Shown piece by piece: positions 35,326 to 47,772 of a DNA stretch of 64,000 nucleotides (position 1 is the first letter of the stretch; every line of letters begins with the position of its first letter). The notes under the pieces are model-generated. The model did not search any database. It was not told the DNA's origin and saw nothing but the letters and a program-made list of their open reading frames with translations. The stretch lies in the NCBI RefSeq assembly GCF_030052815.1, contig NC_079507.1, forward strand, positions 51,223,571-51,287,570, read 5' to 3'. Both the position numbers and the translations under genes were made by a program. The stretch comes from Hevea brasiliensis. Lineage: Eukaryota > Streptophyta > Magnoliopsida > Malpighiales > Euphorbiaceae.

Positions 35326-38300
35326 TGTGACACCCCTTACCCGTCTACAGTATAGCCGAGTAAGATATGTCACACAGTGTTCCTGAACACCCTATTTTAT
35401 TTCAATCATTTTTTATTCTTCCTTAATTTATTTTTATTCATAGTTGTGAAGTACAATTTGTGAAATATAATTCATTTAAGTCATTAACTAAAATTATAAA
35501 TTTATTTGAGGTTCCACAAATTTTATAGAAAATCCGGCAGAGTACTAGCTAAAAATGGAGAAAACAGTTCTTCGAAACCTATGAAAGACACTTCTAATAA
35601 GTTTTCAATCATTCCCAAACTCCATTTTATCAACAAAGTCTCAATATTTCTCAACAATACTTCCATTTCTCATTTATTCATTTCACATAATATTCATATA
35701 CAAGTCATAAATAAATACTCAATTTTTTCTATTTATAAACACAAACTTCCACTATTTATATTAATGTTAAAATACATTACATAAGTCTTAATTACACATA
35801 AGAAAAATAAAAGTTAATTACAAAATACCTAAAATGAAACCTAGTGTCCTACCAATGCACTGATGTTGGTGAGGTGACACGGACACTATACAGAACTATA
35901 GATGGCCTCACCTAATCTGTGGTCTACTGGGCTCTCTATCAGTCTCTCCAGAACCTACGCGTGGCAAAAAGGAATGCGCTAAGCAATAATGCTTAGTGGT
36001 GCCAATAATAAAATAAAAAGAACTAAAAGATAATAAATATGCAGTGAATGTATTGATGTCTCATGCAGACAAATTTTTTATAGTTATTTGTAGCCTTATT
36101 TATTTTGTACTTGTTATATTCATTATTTCATTAAATTTATCAACTTTCATTTTTTGTTGCCCAAGTAACCTATACTGGATGACTGGACTGGATAAATGGG
36201 TAAACTGGCATTGGGTATCAAGTACCTCGGACCGTCACACCATCGTTCACATATGTATCTCCCGGTGTGCAATAGAATAGCTAATAAGCTGTAATAAACA
36301 TTAGGCACAAGGCTAAGTATCATCACAATGTCAGAATGGCTAAAAGCCATAAAATCACAGAATGGCATAATGCCATGTCCAGTATGCTAACTGAACCCTA
36401 TTGGTATGCCAACCTATCCAAACCAACCTTGCTAGGTGTACTAGGGCATGTTACACTTTTAAATTGTACAATTCTTGAAATTTAAGTTTAGGTGTTACTA
36501 TTCATTTCATTAGTCAACTAAAATGTTGACTTTTGCATAGGCAATAGGTACATTGGTTCTAATACTCCCAACATGCCACATTTTTCATTCTAAAGTTATT
36601 GGTATTGGTTGCCAATACCATTTCTCAGCTTAGTGTTAGTTGTTCAAAATTTTCAAATTTCAAGCCTTGTGTTTACTATTCCATTGGTTAATTTTACAGT
36701 AAGAATTTGGCAAAGTTATCTTCATAAAAGTTGTTTCTTGTTGTGTCTAGTTACATTTATTTTTTTGAATCACTCCATTTGGAATTTGTAGCTCAAGTTA
36801 TGGCCTAAACACCATAGCTGGCCGGATTGCAAACTTTCCAAATTTTCTGGACTGACCAAATCTACAGTATTTTGTGTAGTAAATACAGGTCACTTTTTGA
36901 ACATGTTATGGTCAAAATTTGCATTAGGTTTCTTCATGAAAGTTGTAGGTCTATATCTCAGCTTTCTGCTGGTAAAATTTTAGGTCAATTGGACTTTTTT
37001 ACACTGTGTTATGACCAAATGACTAAACAATATTTATTTAGTCATTTTGCCCAGGCAGAATGCAGGTCACCAGGATTAGCATAATTTTTAGGTCAACTTA
37101 GTTTGGTTTTCTAAGCAGGGTTTCTTCATCAAAGTTGTGCCATTATGTGTCTTGTTTTATTTTCAATTGGCCTTGCACTAATTGAACCTATACAACTCCA
37201 TTTATGGCTGCCCAAACCTGCTGGACTCACAACTAGTCCTGCAGGTTACCAAGGGCAGCATGCCTAAGTTCAACTCCAACATTCTTACTCACTTCAATTC
37301 CTCCTCAAACACATTCAAATGGTCACTAATTGACTATTACAATATTCATATACCATTACATGAGCAAACCCTAATTTTGTTCAAGTCTCCAAGTTCTCAA
37401 AGTTTAATTTATGCATTAAACTTACAATTTCAACTTATATCATGTCCTCAAACATGAATTGAGTGAGAGAGAGAATAAATTGGACACTAACCTTGATTTA
37501 GCTAATTTCCAAAGCTTGAGAACTTCTCTTTTCCTTCTTCTTTTTGCTGCCCAAGACTTGCTCCAGGTGTAAGGAAAATTTTTAATGAAAGGAGCAAGGG
37601 ATTTTATGGTGTAAAATGGTGGGAAAGGAAGCTTGGTTGGGATGGCAATGGTGGATAGCTTGGAGCTGGTTCGTTGCAGCTGAAGAAAATGGAAGAAACT
37701 GATTTGTTTTCTTTCATTTTCTGCCCATTTAGCCATTTTAAATGAGTTATTGCCATGTGTCACAATGTGATTGGGTGGGAGGATTTTAATTGCATAAGCC
37801 TGATGTCAAAAGTCCCATTTTTCTTCATATTTTTTTTCTTTTCTTTCTATTCATTTTCAATTAAATTTTTAGCAATATTTATTCATATTTTAGATCATAA
37901 TAATTATTTACTTAAATGGACAAGTCGGCCAAAAATCATCTCTGAAGACGAAATGACCAAAATGCCCTTCATTTGGCTTATTGAGCCAAAATCATCTGAA
38001 CCGATTTAAAAATTTTTCTAAGCATTTTCTTAGCTTTCTAATGCTATAAAAACCTCAATGACTCTTCTCTGGAGTCCCAAAAATTATTTTCTAAATTTTC
38101 TCCCGGGTCTAGGGCTCCTAGTTGCGAGAACCGCAACTTCCCACTAGGTTACCCATCGCTAGGGCACTGGCTCATTTAACTTAATTATATTTTATTTCTA
38201 AAATTGTTCCTAAATTTTTATTATTAATATTTGAGTTAATTATGGTTTCTCACTTTAGTTTAAATATTTTTTCAGACGTTCTAGCTGTCCGAACTGACAC

Positions 38301-38351
38301 TAGTCACCGGAACAGTAGAATGTACGGAGTTGCTATAGTGAGGCTGTTACA
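35326..38351 (-). mobile_element. 3' LTR of E2
   Basis: It starts TGTGACACCCCTTACCCG and ends GAGGCTGTTACA, and is followed at 38,352 by the complement of the polypurine tract. With the solo LTR at its left it forms a long inverted repeat around a 10-bp centre. Confidence 0.92.
35979..35996 (-). other. Stem-loop in the E2 3' LTR
   Basis: CTAAGCA pairs with TGCTTAG around ATAA, 653 nt from the LTR 3' end in element orientation. The second stem is weak here, while the 5' LTR copy keeps CGTGT/ACACG at 45,377-45,397. Confidence 0.55.
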
Positions 38352-39122
38352 ACTCTTCCCCTCTAATTTAAATTTCGTCCTCAAAATTTACCTGATGCAA
38401 ACAGTTAAGAGAACTGTTGCCTCATCACCTTCACTTTCCCAAGTTGCCTCCTCGGTGTTGTGGTGCCTCCAAAGCATTTTCACCAGTGGAATCTGCTTAT
38501 TCCTCAACTCTTTCACTTCCTGAGCTAGGATCCGTATGGGTTCTTCTTCATATGTCAAATCCGGTTGTACTTCAATTTCTTCCATGGAGATGACATGTGA
38601 AGGATCTAAGCGGTATCTTTTTAGCATAGATACGTGAAACACATTGTGGATCTTATCCAGCTCTGGTGGTAAAGCTAGCCTGTAGGCCACTGGACCCACA
38701 CTTTCATTGACTTTATATGGGCCAATGAACCTAGGGCTTAACTTACCTTTTCTTCCAAACCTCAGTACCTTCTTCCACGGTGACACCTTGAGGAACACTT
38801 TGTCGCCAACCGCATATTCTATTTCTTTTCTCTTCAGGTTGGCATAGGATTTCTGTCTGTCTGAGGCAACCTTCAGATTTGCTTTGATTAGTTTTACCTT
38901 CTCCTCAGTCTGTTTTATCAGGTCTGGGCCTACCAGTTTGTCTTCACCCAATTCAGTCTAGCACACTGGGGCTCTACATTTCCTCCCATACAGTGCTTCA
39001 TATGGGGCCATTTGGATGCTAGCTTGCTATCTATTGTTGTATGCAAATTCTGCCAGTGGGAGGTATCTATCACAACTTCCCTCAAACTCAATAACACAAC
39101 TCCTCAGCATATCCTCAAGGAC

Positions 39123-39197
39123 CTGACATATATTTTATGTTATTATTATCATTTCAGTTCAATATTTGTATTAGTTTAATTGGTATCAATTGTTTAC
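39123..39197 (-). other. 75-nt intron-like block inside the E2 integrase
   Basis: On the minus strand the coding sequence reads GTAATTCAG, then GTAAACAATTG... to ...ATATGTCAG, then GTCCTTGAGGATATG. Removal of the GT...AG block joins VIQ to VLEDML, exactly the uninterrupted order seen in E1 at about 27,420-27,450. The block is AT-rich and has stops. It may be a true intron of this family or a chance insertion. Confidence 0.6.
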
Positions 39198-40146
39198 CTG
39201 AATTACTCTTTCTGATTGCCCATCCGTCTGAGGATGGAAAGCTGTGCTGAAGTGGAGTTTGTACCCAAGGATTCATGCAACTTCTTCCAAAATCTCGATG
39301 TAAACCTTGGGTCTCGATCAGATATGATGGAAAATGGAACTCCATGCAGTCTAACTATCTCACTGATATATAATTCTGCTAACTTCTCCAGTGAGTAGTC
39401 AGTTCTAACTGGCAGAAAGTGTGCTGACTTCGTCAATCTATCTACTATCACCTATACTACATCATGCTTCTTCTAGGTGAGAGGTAGACCACTTACAAAA
39501 TCCATGGTGACCGGATCCCATTTCCATTCAGGTATGTGTATAGGCTGTAGCAAACCCGATGGAATTTAATGTTTTGCCTTGACTTGCTGACATGTCAAGC
39601 ATTTAGTCACATAGTCAGCTTTGTCCTTCTTTATACCAGGCCACCAATAATGAAGCTTCAGATCATGATACATTTTTGTACTTCCTGGGTGCATAGCATA
39701 AACACTGGTGTGTGCCTCTTTCAGAATATTGGCTTTCAAGTCCCCATTATCTGGTACACATACTCTTCCTTTGTAGTACAGACACCCATCTACTTTCACC
39801 TCATAGTCAGTTGCTTTCCCCTCTAAGATTTTACTCACAGTAGTTATTAATTTCTCATCTACCTTCTGCCCATCTAAAATCTGTTATAGCAGGTTTGGTC
39901 TCACTTGCAACTCAGCCAAAATAGCTCTATCTTGAGCCAAGGATAGACGGGCATTCAATGATCTCAAAGTTGTGATGGATTTTCTGCTCAAAGCATCTGC
40001 AACTACATTTGCCTTCCCAGGATGGTAGTCAATCACACAATCATAATCCTTTAGGAACTCAATCCATCGCCTCTGTCTAAGGTTGAGCTCCTTCTGGGTT
40101 GGCAAGTATTTCAGACTTTTATGGTCTGTGTAAATGTAGCACTTTT

Positions 40147-41684
40147 ACATAGAAAAGAATGTAAATTATACTAGAAGGATTAGATCTTTAGAAGTAAAGG
40201 AAGCACTTAAGAGAATGAAAGTAGGTAAAGCCTGTGGACCTGATGAAATACCAATTGAAGTGTGGAAGTATTTGGGAGATATGGGAGTGGCATGGTTAAC
40301 TAAATTATTTAATAAGATTCTAAACTCAAAGAAAATGCCTGATGAATGGAGGAAGAGTATTTTAGTACCTATTTTTAAAAATAAGGGAGACATACAGAGT
40401 TGCTCAAACTATAGGAGAATTAAACTCATGAGCCATACTATGAAGTTGTGGGAGAGAGTTGTGGAGCATCGACTACGTCATGATACTTCTATCTCTCTCA
40501 ATCAATTTGGTTTCATGCCTGGTCGTTCAACTATGGAAGCGATCTTTCTCATTAGAAGCTTGATGGAGAAATATAGAGATGGGAAGAAAGATCTACACAT
40601 GGTTTTTATTGATTTGGAGAAGGCTTATGATAGTGTTCCAAGAGAGGTCTTATGGAATGCGTTAGAACAAAAGAGGGTATCTATTAGGTATATACAAGTA
40701 TTGAAAGATATGTATGAAGGAGCAACTACTATTGTGCGCACAGTGGGAGGGGACACAAGAGATTTTCCGATCTCAATTGGATTACACCAAGGATCAGCCA
40801 TAAGCCCTTATCTTTTTACATTAGTTTTAGATGAACTGACGAAACATATACAAGAGAGTATTCCTTGGTGCATGATGTTTGCGGATGATATTGTTCTGAT
40901 AGATGAGACACGAGAAGGAGTCAATAGGAAGCTAGAACTTTGGAGAAGTACTCTAGAGTCAAAGGGTTTTAAGTTAAGTAGAACGAAGATAGAATACATG
41001 CATTGCAAGTTCAGTGAAGGCCAAACTGGTGATAGGGAAGGAGTTAGTTTGAATGGAGTGGCACTGTCCCAAAGTAATCACTTTAAATATCTAGGCTCAG
41101 TCCTTCAAGTAGATGGGGGATGTGAGGAGGATGTTAGTCATAGGATTAAAGCCGGATGGTTGAAGTGGAGACGCGCCACGGGAGTTTTATGTGATCGTAA
41201 GATTCCCAATAAATTAAAAGGAAAATTTTACCGTACAGCCATACGACCGGCTATGCTATATGGTAGTGAGTGTTGGGCACTGAAAGAGTCCTATGCATCT
41301 AAGATAAGAGTTGCAGAGATGAGAATGTTAAGGTGGATGAGTGGCCATACTAGACTAGATAAAGTCCGTAATGAAAGTATTAGAGAAAAGGTAGGAGTGG
41401 TGCCAATTGAAGATAAGTTGAGAGAAGGGAGATTGAGGTGGTTTGGTCATGTGAAGCGTAGACATACGGAGGCTCCAGTTAGACAAGTAGAGCACATTAG
41501 GCTAGAGGATAGAAAGAAAAAAAGGGGTAGACCTAAATTGACTTGGAGGAGAGTAGTACAGCATGACTTAGAAGCATTACACATTTCTGAGGATTTAACC
41601 CAAAATCGTTCAGAGTGGAAAAAGCGAATCCATATAGCCGACCCCAAATTTTTGGGATAAAGGCTTAGTTGAGTTGAGTTGAGT
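40147..41684 (+). mobile_element. 5'-truncated RTE-type LINE inserted in E2
   Basis: The 18-bp sequence TGTAAATGTAGCACTTTT flanks it at 40,129-40,146 and 41,685-41,702. It ends in short tandem TTGAG units rather than poly(A), as RTE-group LINEs do. The endonuclease part is absent through 5' truncation. It runs opposite to E2. Confidence 0.92.
40149..41660 (+). CDS. LINE (RTE group) reverse transcriptase, C-terminal part of ORF2
   Basis: The frame is open from the truncation point to the stop at 41,660, with the first Met at 40,215, so the start is not a natural one. Motifs: [72 protein letters not shown] and the catalytic MFADDIVLI, then the thumb region and a tail with [14 protein letters not shown] and an ending HIADPKFLG typical of plant RTE LINEs (often mislabelled in plant proteomes). 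The protein would copy LINE RNA at a nicked target. With no endonuclease it cannot act alone. The intact frame argues for a recent insertion. Confidence 0.88.
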   Translation: MEKNVNYTRRIRSLEVKEALKRMKVGKACGPDEIPIEVWKYLGDMGVAWLTKLFNKILNSKKMPDEWRKSILVPIFKNKGDIQSCSNYRRIKLMSHTMKLWERVVEHRLRHDTSISLNQFGFMPGRSTMEAIFLIRSLMEKYRDGKKDLHMVFIDLEKAYDSVPREVLWNALEQKRVSIRYIQVLKDMYEGATTIVRTVGGDTRDFPISIGLHQGSAISPYLFTLVLDELTKHIQESIPWCMMFADDIVLIDETREGVNRKLELWRSTLESKGFKLSRTKIEYMHCKFSEGQTGDREGVSLNGVALSQSNHFKYLGSVLQVDGGCEEDVSHRIKAGWLKWRRATGVLCDRKIPNKLKGKFYRTAIRPAMLYGSECWALKESYASKIRVAEMRMLRWMSGHTRLDKVRNESIREKVGVVPIEDKLREGRLRWFGHVKRRHTEAPVRQVEHIRLEDRKKKRGRPKLTWRRVVQHDLEALHISEDLTQNRSEWKKRIHIADPKFLG

Positions 41685-44600
41685 TGTAAATGTAGCACTT
41701 TTCACCATACAAGTAATGCCTCCATATCTTCAGTGCGAAGATAATTGCTGCAAGCTCTAGATCATGGGTAGGGTAATTCTATTCATGTGGCCTTAGCTGC
41801 CTAGAAGCATAAGCGACCACCTTCCCCTCTTGCATCAATACACACCCTAACCCATTATGAGAGGCATCACTGTAGACCACAAAGTCCTTTCTCGACACTG
41901 GCTGTGTTAACACTGGTGCCTCTGTCAACATAGCCTTCAACTTCTCAAAACTAGCCTGACACTTGTCATTCCAGTCAAATCTGACATTCTTATGTAATAA
42001 CTTGGTCATTGGAGCAACTATTAAAGAAAATCCCTTCACAAATCTTCTGTAATACCCAGCTAGCTCCAAGAAACTTCTAACCTCAGTTGTATTTCTGGGA
42101 GGCTTCCATTCTATCACTGCTTTTATTTTCTTGGGATCCATCTTAATCCCATCAGCTGACACTATGTGTCCAAGGAATGCAATCTTATTCAACCAAAAGT
42201 CACACTTGGACAACTTAGCATATAGCTTCTTTTCTCTTTCGGTTTGCAGAATAATCCTCAAATGTTCATCATGTTCTTCCCTGGTCTTGGAATACACCAA
42301 AATATCATCAATAAAGACCACTACGAACCGATCTAGGTATGGATGGAAGATACAATTTATAAGGTCCATGAATGCTACTGGTGCATTTGTTAGGCTAAAG
42401 GGCATCACTAGAAACTCATAATACCCATACCGGGTCCTGAATGCAGTCTTTGGCACATCTGCATCCTTCACCCTCAACTGATGATACCCTGATCTGAGAT
42501 CAATTTTTGAAAATACTCCTACTCCCTTCAACTGATCAAACAGATCATCAATTCTAGGCAACGGATATTTGTTCTTCACTGTCACTTTATTCAACTGCCA
42601 GTAATCAATGCATAACCTCAAAGTCCCATCCTTCTTCTTTACAAACAGCACTGGAGCTCCCCATGGTGACACACTGGGGCGTATGAACCCCTTATCCAGT
42701 AACTCCTGTAACTGGATTTTCAGTTCCTTCAATTCTGTGGGTGCCATCCTATAAGGAGCAATAGAGATTGGTGCTGTACCCGGCAGTATCTCAATAGCAA
42801 ATTCGACTTCCCTTTCTGCTGGCAAGCTAGGCAATTCTTCAGGGAACACATCTGGAAAGTCTCTTACTCTAGGTATGTCACACAGATCTAGCTTAACCTG
42901 CCTAGTATCCACCACATGTGCTAGGTAGGCTTCACAGCCTTTTCTCATCAATTTTCTTACAACGGTGGCTGAGATGACATTGGACAAGAAATCTGTCCTT
43001 TCCCCCACAACTGTGATCTCATTACCCTCAGGAGTTTTCAAGGAAATTCTCTTTAATTTCCAATCAACCATTGCCTGATGACGTGACAACCAGTCCACTC
43101 CCAAAATCACGTCAAACTCATGGAAAGGCAACTCAATCAGGTCTGCCAAGAATTCATACCCCTGAATCCTTAACGGGCAACCCTTATACACTTTGTTCAC
43201 CACTACACTGTGGCCCAATGGATTAGTGACCAGAATGTCTTGGTCACTCTCCCCTACTAATATCCCCCTTTCTGCGGGTAAGTTGATGCAGATGTATGAA
43301 TGAGTGGATCCTGGATCCACCAATGCATGCATAGATGTATTGTAGAGGGAGAACGTACCCCTGATAACGTCCGGGCCATCTTTCTCCTCCTGAGCTCTTA
43401 TGGCATAGGCTCTGGCAGGTGCTATGGCCTCTGGCCTCTCTGCTGGCTCAGATACAGGTCTCTGTGATGGTCCCACTGCCTTAGATTTTCCAGATTTCCT
43501 ACCCCTTTGTGGTGCAGGAACAGGTCTGTCTGCTTGTGTTGGAGCAGCCATAACAGTTCTGCGTGGACAATTCCTCAACTGATGCTCTGTCGACCCACAC
43601 CTTAAGTAGGCACCAGTCACTCTCCAACACTCCCCCTTATGCCACTTCAGGCAATGTGGACATGCAGAAGATGCTGGGGCTGATCCCCTGAACCCTGTCC
43701 CTAGAGAGCTGCCCACTGATGGTGTGGACTAAGCTCTCCTAAGGGTGAACTGTGGCCTGGGCCCCTGGGACTGACCCTAACCTTGTGGTTGACCTGAACT
43801 CTCTGTAGGTAGACCTTTGAACTTCTTCCCAGGTGCAGGAGATGAACTTGACTGACCCGAGCCCCTCTTCTGCTGTCTCTCCCTTCTAGTCTGCTCACTT
43901 ATTCTAACCTTTTCAACTTTTATTGCAGCTTCCACTAACTTGGTGAAGTCTGTAATTCCCAAGGCAGTAATCATGATCTTTATGTTATCATTTAATCCCT
44001 CTTCAAATCTCTTACATCTCTCGGCTTTATTAGGGACTATCTCCCTTCCATAACGACTCAATCTGACAAATTTCTTTTCATACTCGGCCACTGTCAGCTG
44101 TCTCTGCCTCAGGTTAATGAACTCTCTTCTTCTCTCTTCTAGGTATACACTACCCACATATTTCTTCTTGAATTCTAAGAGGAAGAAGTCCCAAGTTATT
44201 ACTTCTGACTGCACTTCACTAGACATTGTATCCCACCATTGGTAGGCATTATATTGCAACAGAGATACAACAGCTTCTAGATTTTGTTCTGGAGTGCAGT
44301 GGAGTTGTTTTAAAACCCTTCCTGTTCTGTTCAACCAATTTTTGGCTACAACAGAATCATCTTCTCTCTTGCCAAAGAAATCCACTGCTCCAAATTTTCT
44401 CAGTCTTTCCAGATTTGATTTCTGCTGTGGAGGTGGAGGTGGTGGTGGCATTACGCCAGGCATTTGTCAGGAAAACTCGGCCATTTGCTGGAAAATGGCC
44501 TGTGGAGGCTGAGCAGGCTCTGCTAGAGCTGGTGGAGCAGGTTCTCCCCTCTTCAGCTGCTGCAGGTGGAGCATGACACTCCACTTCCTCCTCAACTGTC

Positions 44601-44729
44601 CTCTGTGATGTGGGGTCCATATCCTAATCAAAATAACAAAGACAAATAGATCTGCATTAGTGTCACCTCGACTCTTACAAATGCAATGCATGGTATGGAC
44701 TCGATTTAGACCCAGAAATGCCTAAACCG

Positions 44730-44742
44730 TGCTCTGATACAC
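44730..44742 (-). other. Primer binding site of E2
   Basis: The minus strand reads GTGTATCAGAGCA just inside the 5' LTR, a near match to the tRNA-Met site. Confidence 0.75.
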
Positions 44743-44746
44743 TAAA

Positions 44747-47700
44747 TGTGATACCCCTTTCTCATCTACAGTATAGCCGAGTAAGATATGTCACACAGTG
44801 TACCTAAACATCCTATTTTATTTCAATCATTTTTTATTCTTTCTTAATTTATTTTTATTCATAGTTGTGAAGTACATTTTGTGAAATATAATTCATTTAA
44901 GTCATTAATTAAAATTATAAATTTATTTGAGGTTCCGCAAATTTTATAAAAAATCTGGCAGAGTACCGGCTAAAAATGGAGAAAATAGTTCTTTGGAACC
45001 AGTGAAAGACACTTCCAATAAGTTTTCAATCATTCCCAAACTCCAATTTATCAACAAATCTCAATATTTGTCAACAATACTTCCATTTCTCATTTATTCA
45101 TTTCACATGATATTTATATACAAGTCATAAATAAATACTCAATTTTTTTCATTTATAAACACAAATTTCCACTATTTATATTAATATCAAAATACATTAC
45201 ATAAGTTTTAATTACACATGAGAAAATAAAAGTTAATTACAAAATACACAAAATGAAACCTAGTGTCCTACCAATGCACTGATGTTGGTGAGGTGATACG
45301 GACACTATGTAGAACTGTAGATGGCCTCACCCAGTCTGTGGTCTACTGAGCTCTTTGTCAGTCTCTCCAGAACCTACGTGTGACAAAAAGCAACACGCTA
45401 AGAAATAATGCTTAATAGTGCCAATAATAAAATAAAAAGAACTAAAAGATAATAAATATGCAGTGAATGTATTGATGTCTCATGCAAACAAATTTTTTAT
45501 AGTTATTTGTAGTCTTATTTATTTTCTACTTGTTATATTCATTATTTCATTAAATTTATTAACTTTTATTTTTTGTTGCCCAAGTAACCTATACTGGATG
45601 ACTGGACTGGATAAACGTGTAAACTGGCACTGGGTATCAAGTACCTCGGACCATCACACCATCGGTCACATATGTATCTCCCAGTGTGCAACAGAATAGC
45701 TAATAAGCTGTAATAAATATTAGGCACAGGGCCAAGTATCATCATAATGTCAGAATGGCTAAAAGCCATAAAATCACAGAATGGCATAATGCCATATGCA
45801 GTACTGCTAATTGAACCCTTTTGGCATGCCAACCTATCCAAACCAACCTTGCTAGGTGTACTAGGGCATGTTACACTTTTAAATTGTACAATTCTTGAAA
45901 TTTAAGTTTAGGTGTTATTATTCATTTCATTAGTCAACTAAAATATTGACTTTTGCATAGGCAATAGGTACATTGGTTCTAATACTCCCAACATACCACA
46001 TTTTGCATTCTAAAATTGTTGGTATTGGTTGCCAATACCATTTCTAAGCTTAGTGTTAGTTGTTCAAAATTTTCAGATTTTAAGCCTTGTGTTTACTGTT
46101 CTATTGGTTAATTTTACAGTAGGAATTTGGCAAAGTTATCTTCATGAAGTTGTTCCTTATTGTGTCTAGTTACATTTATTTTTTTGAATCACTCCATTTG
46201 GAGTTTTTTAGCTCAAGTTATGGCCTAAACACCATAACTGGCCGAATTGCAAACTTTCCAGATTTTCTGGACTGACCAAATCTATAGTATTTTGTGCAGT
46301 AATTACATATCACTTTTTGAACATGTTATGGTCAAAATTTGAGTTATGTTTCTTCATAAAAGTTATAGGTCTATATCTCAGCTTTCTATTGGTAAAATTT
46401 TAGGTCAATTGGACCATTCTATACTAAGTTATGACCAAATGAATAAATACTATTCATTTGGTCATTCTGCCCAGGCAGAATGCAGGTCACCCGAATTAGG
46501 GCAATTTTTAAGTCAACTTGGTTTGGTTTTCTGGGTAGGGTTTCTTCATCAAAGTTGTGCCATTATGTATCTAGTTTTATGTCCTATTGGCCTTGCACCA
46601 ATTGAACCTATATATCTCCATTTATGGCTATCCAAACCTGCTGGACTCACAACCAATCCTGCAGGTTACCAAGGGCAGCATGCCTAAGTTTAACTCCAAC
46701 ATCCTTACTCACTTCAATTCCTCCTCACACACATTCAAATGGTCACTAATTGACCATTACAATGTTCATATACCATTACATGAGCAAACCCTAATTTTGT
46801 TCAAGTCTCCAAGTTCTCAAAGTTTAATTTATGCATTAAACTTACAATTTCAACTTATATCATGTCCTTAAACATGAATTGAGTGAGAGAGAGAATAAAT
46901 TGGACACTAATCTTGATTTAGCTAATTTTCAAAGCTTGAGAACTTCTCTTTTCCTCCTTCTTTTTGCTGCCTAAGACTTGCTCTAGGTGTAAGGAAAATT
47001 TTTAATGAAAGGAGCAAGGGATTTTATGGTGTAAAATGGTGGGAAAGGAAGCTTGGTTGGGATGGCAATGGTGGATAGCTTGGAGCTGGTTCATTGTAGC
47101 TGAAGAAAATGGAAGAAACTGATTTGTTTTCTTTCATTTTCTGCCCATTTAGTCATTTTAAATGAGTTATTGCCATGTGTCACAATGTGATTGGGTGGGA
47201 GGATTTTAATTGCATAAGCATGATGTCAAAAGTCCCATTTTTCTTCATATTTTTTTTTCTTTTCTTTCTATTCATTTTCAATTAAATTTTTAGAAATATT
47301 TATTCATATTTTAGATCATAATAATTATTTACTTAAATGGACAAGTCGGCCAAAAATCATCTCTGAAGATGAAATGACCAAAATGCCCTCCATTTGGCTT
47401 ATTGAGCCAAAATCGTCTGTACCGATTTAAAAATTTTTCTAAGTATTTTCTTAGCTTTTTAATGCCACAGAAACCTCAATGACTCTTCTCTGGAGTCCGA
47501 AAAATTATTTTCTGAATTTTCTCCCGGGTCTAGGGCTCCTAGTTGCGAGAACTGCAACTTCCCACTAAGTTACCCATCGTTAGGGCACCGGCTCATTTAA
47601 CTTGATTGTATTTTATTTCTAAAATTTTTTCTGAATTTTTCTTATTAATATTTGAGTTAATTATGATTTCTCACTTTAGTTTAAATATTTTTTCGGACGT

Positions 47701-47772
47701 TATAGCTGTCTGAACCGACACTGGTCACCGGAATAGTAGAATGTACAGAGTTGCTACAGTGAGGGTGTTACA
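44747..47772 (-). mobile_element. 5' LTR of E2
   Basis: It begins TGTGATACCCC and ends GAGGGTGTTACA, and is strongly similar along its whole length to 35,326-38,351. It carries the shared small ORF at 45,566-45,841. Confidence 0.93.

Larger units (their letters stand above)
38388..44620 (-). pseudogene. E2 gag-pol polyprotein (chromovirus), broken by frameshifts, stops and a LINE
   Basis: On the minus strand gag starts at 44,620 (MDPTSQRTVEEEVEC), with a frame change near 44,460. Gag core follows to 43,777, then a knuckle whose first Cys is replaced ([14 protein letters not shown]). Next come protease DPGSTHS near 43,315, reverse transcriptase FIDDILVYS near 42,310 and RNase [12 protein letters not shown] near 41,870, with a stop after QLRPHE at 41,779. 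The LINE splits RNase H before YTDHKSLKY. Integrase runs from about 39,840 (HPGSTKMYHDLK) through IISDRDPRF near 39,320, and the chromodomain lies near 38,490 (NKQIPLVKMLWRHH, EEATWES). A frame of 645 codons (41,779-43,716) is still open, the best preserved pol segment in the window. Confidence 0.9.
35326..47772 (-). mobile_element. Complete Ty3/gypsy chromovirus element E2 with 5-bp target-site duplication
   Basis: GATTT occurs on both sides (35,321-35,325 and 47,773-47,777). The left LTR (35,326-38,351, the 3' LTR) and the right LTR (44,747-47,772, the 5' LTR) are each 3,026 bp, with termini TGTGA(C/T)ACC and GTGTTACA-like. The internal region is read on the minus strand: primer site, gag, protease, reverse transcriptase, RNase H, integrase, chromodomain, polypurine tract. 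A LINE is inserted in RNase H. Together with EA and the solo LTR it forms one family. Confidence 0.95.
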
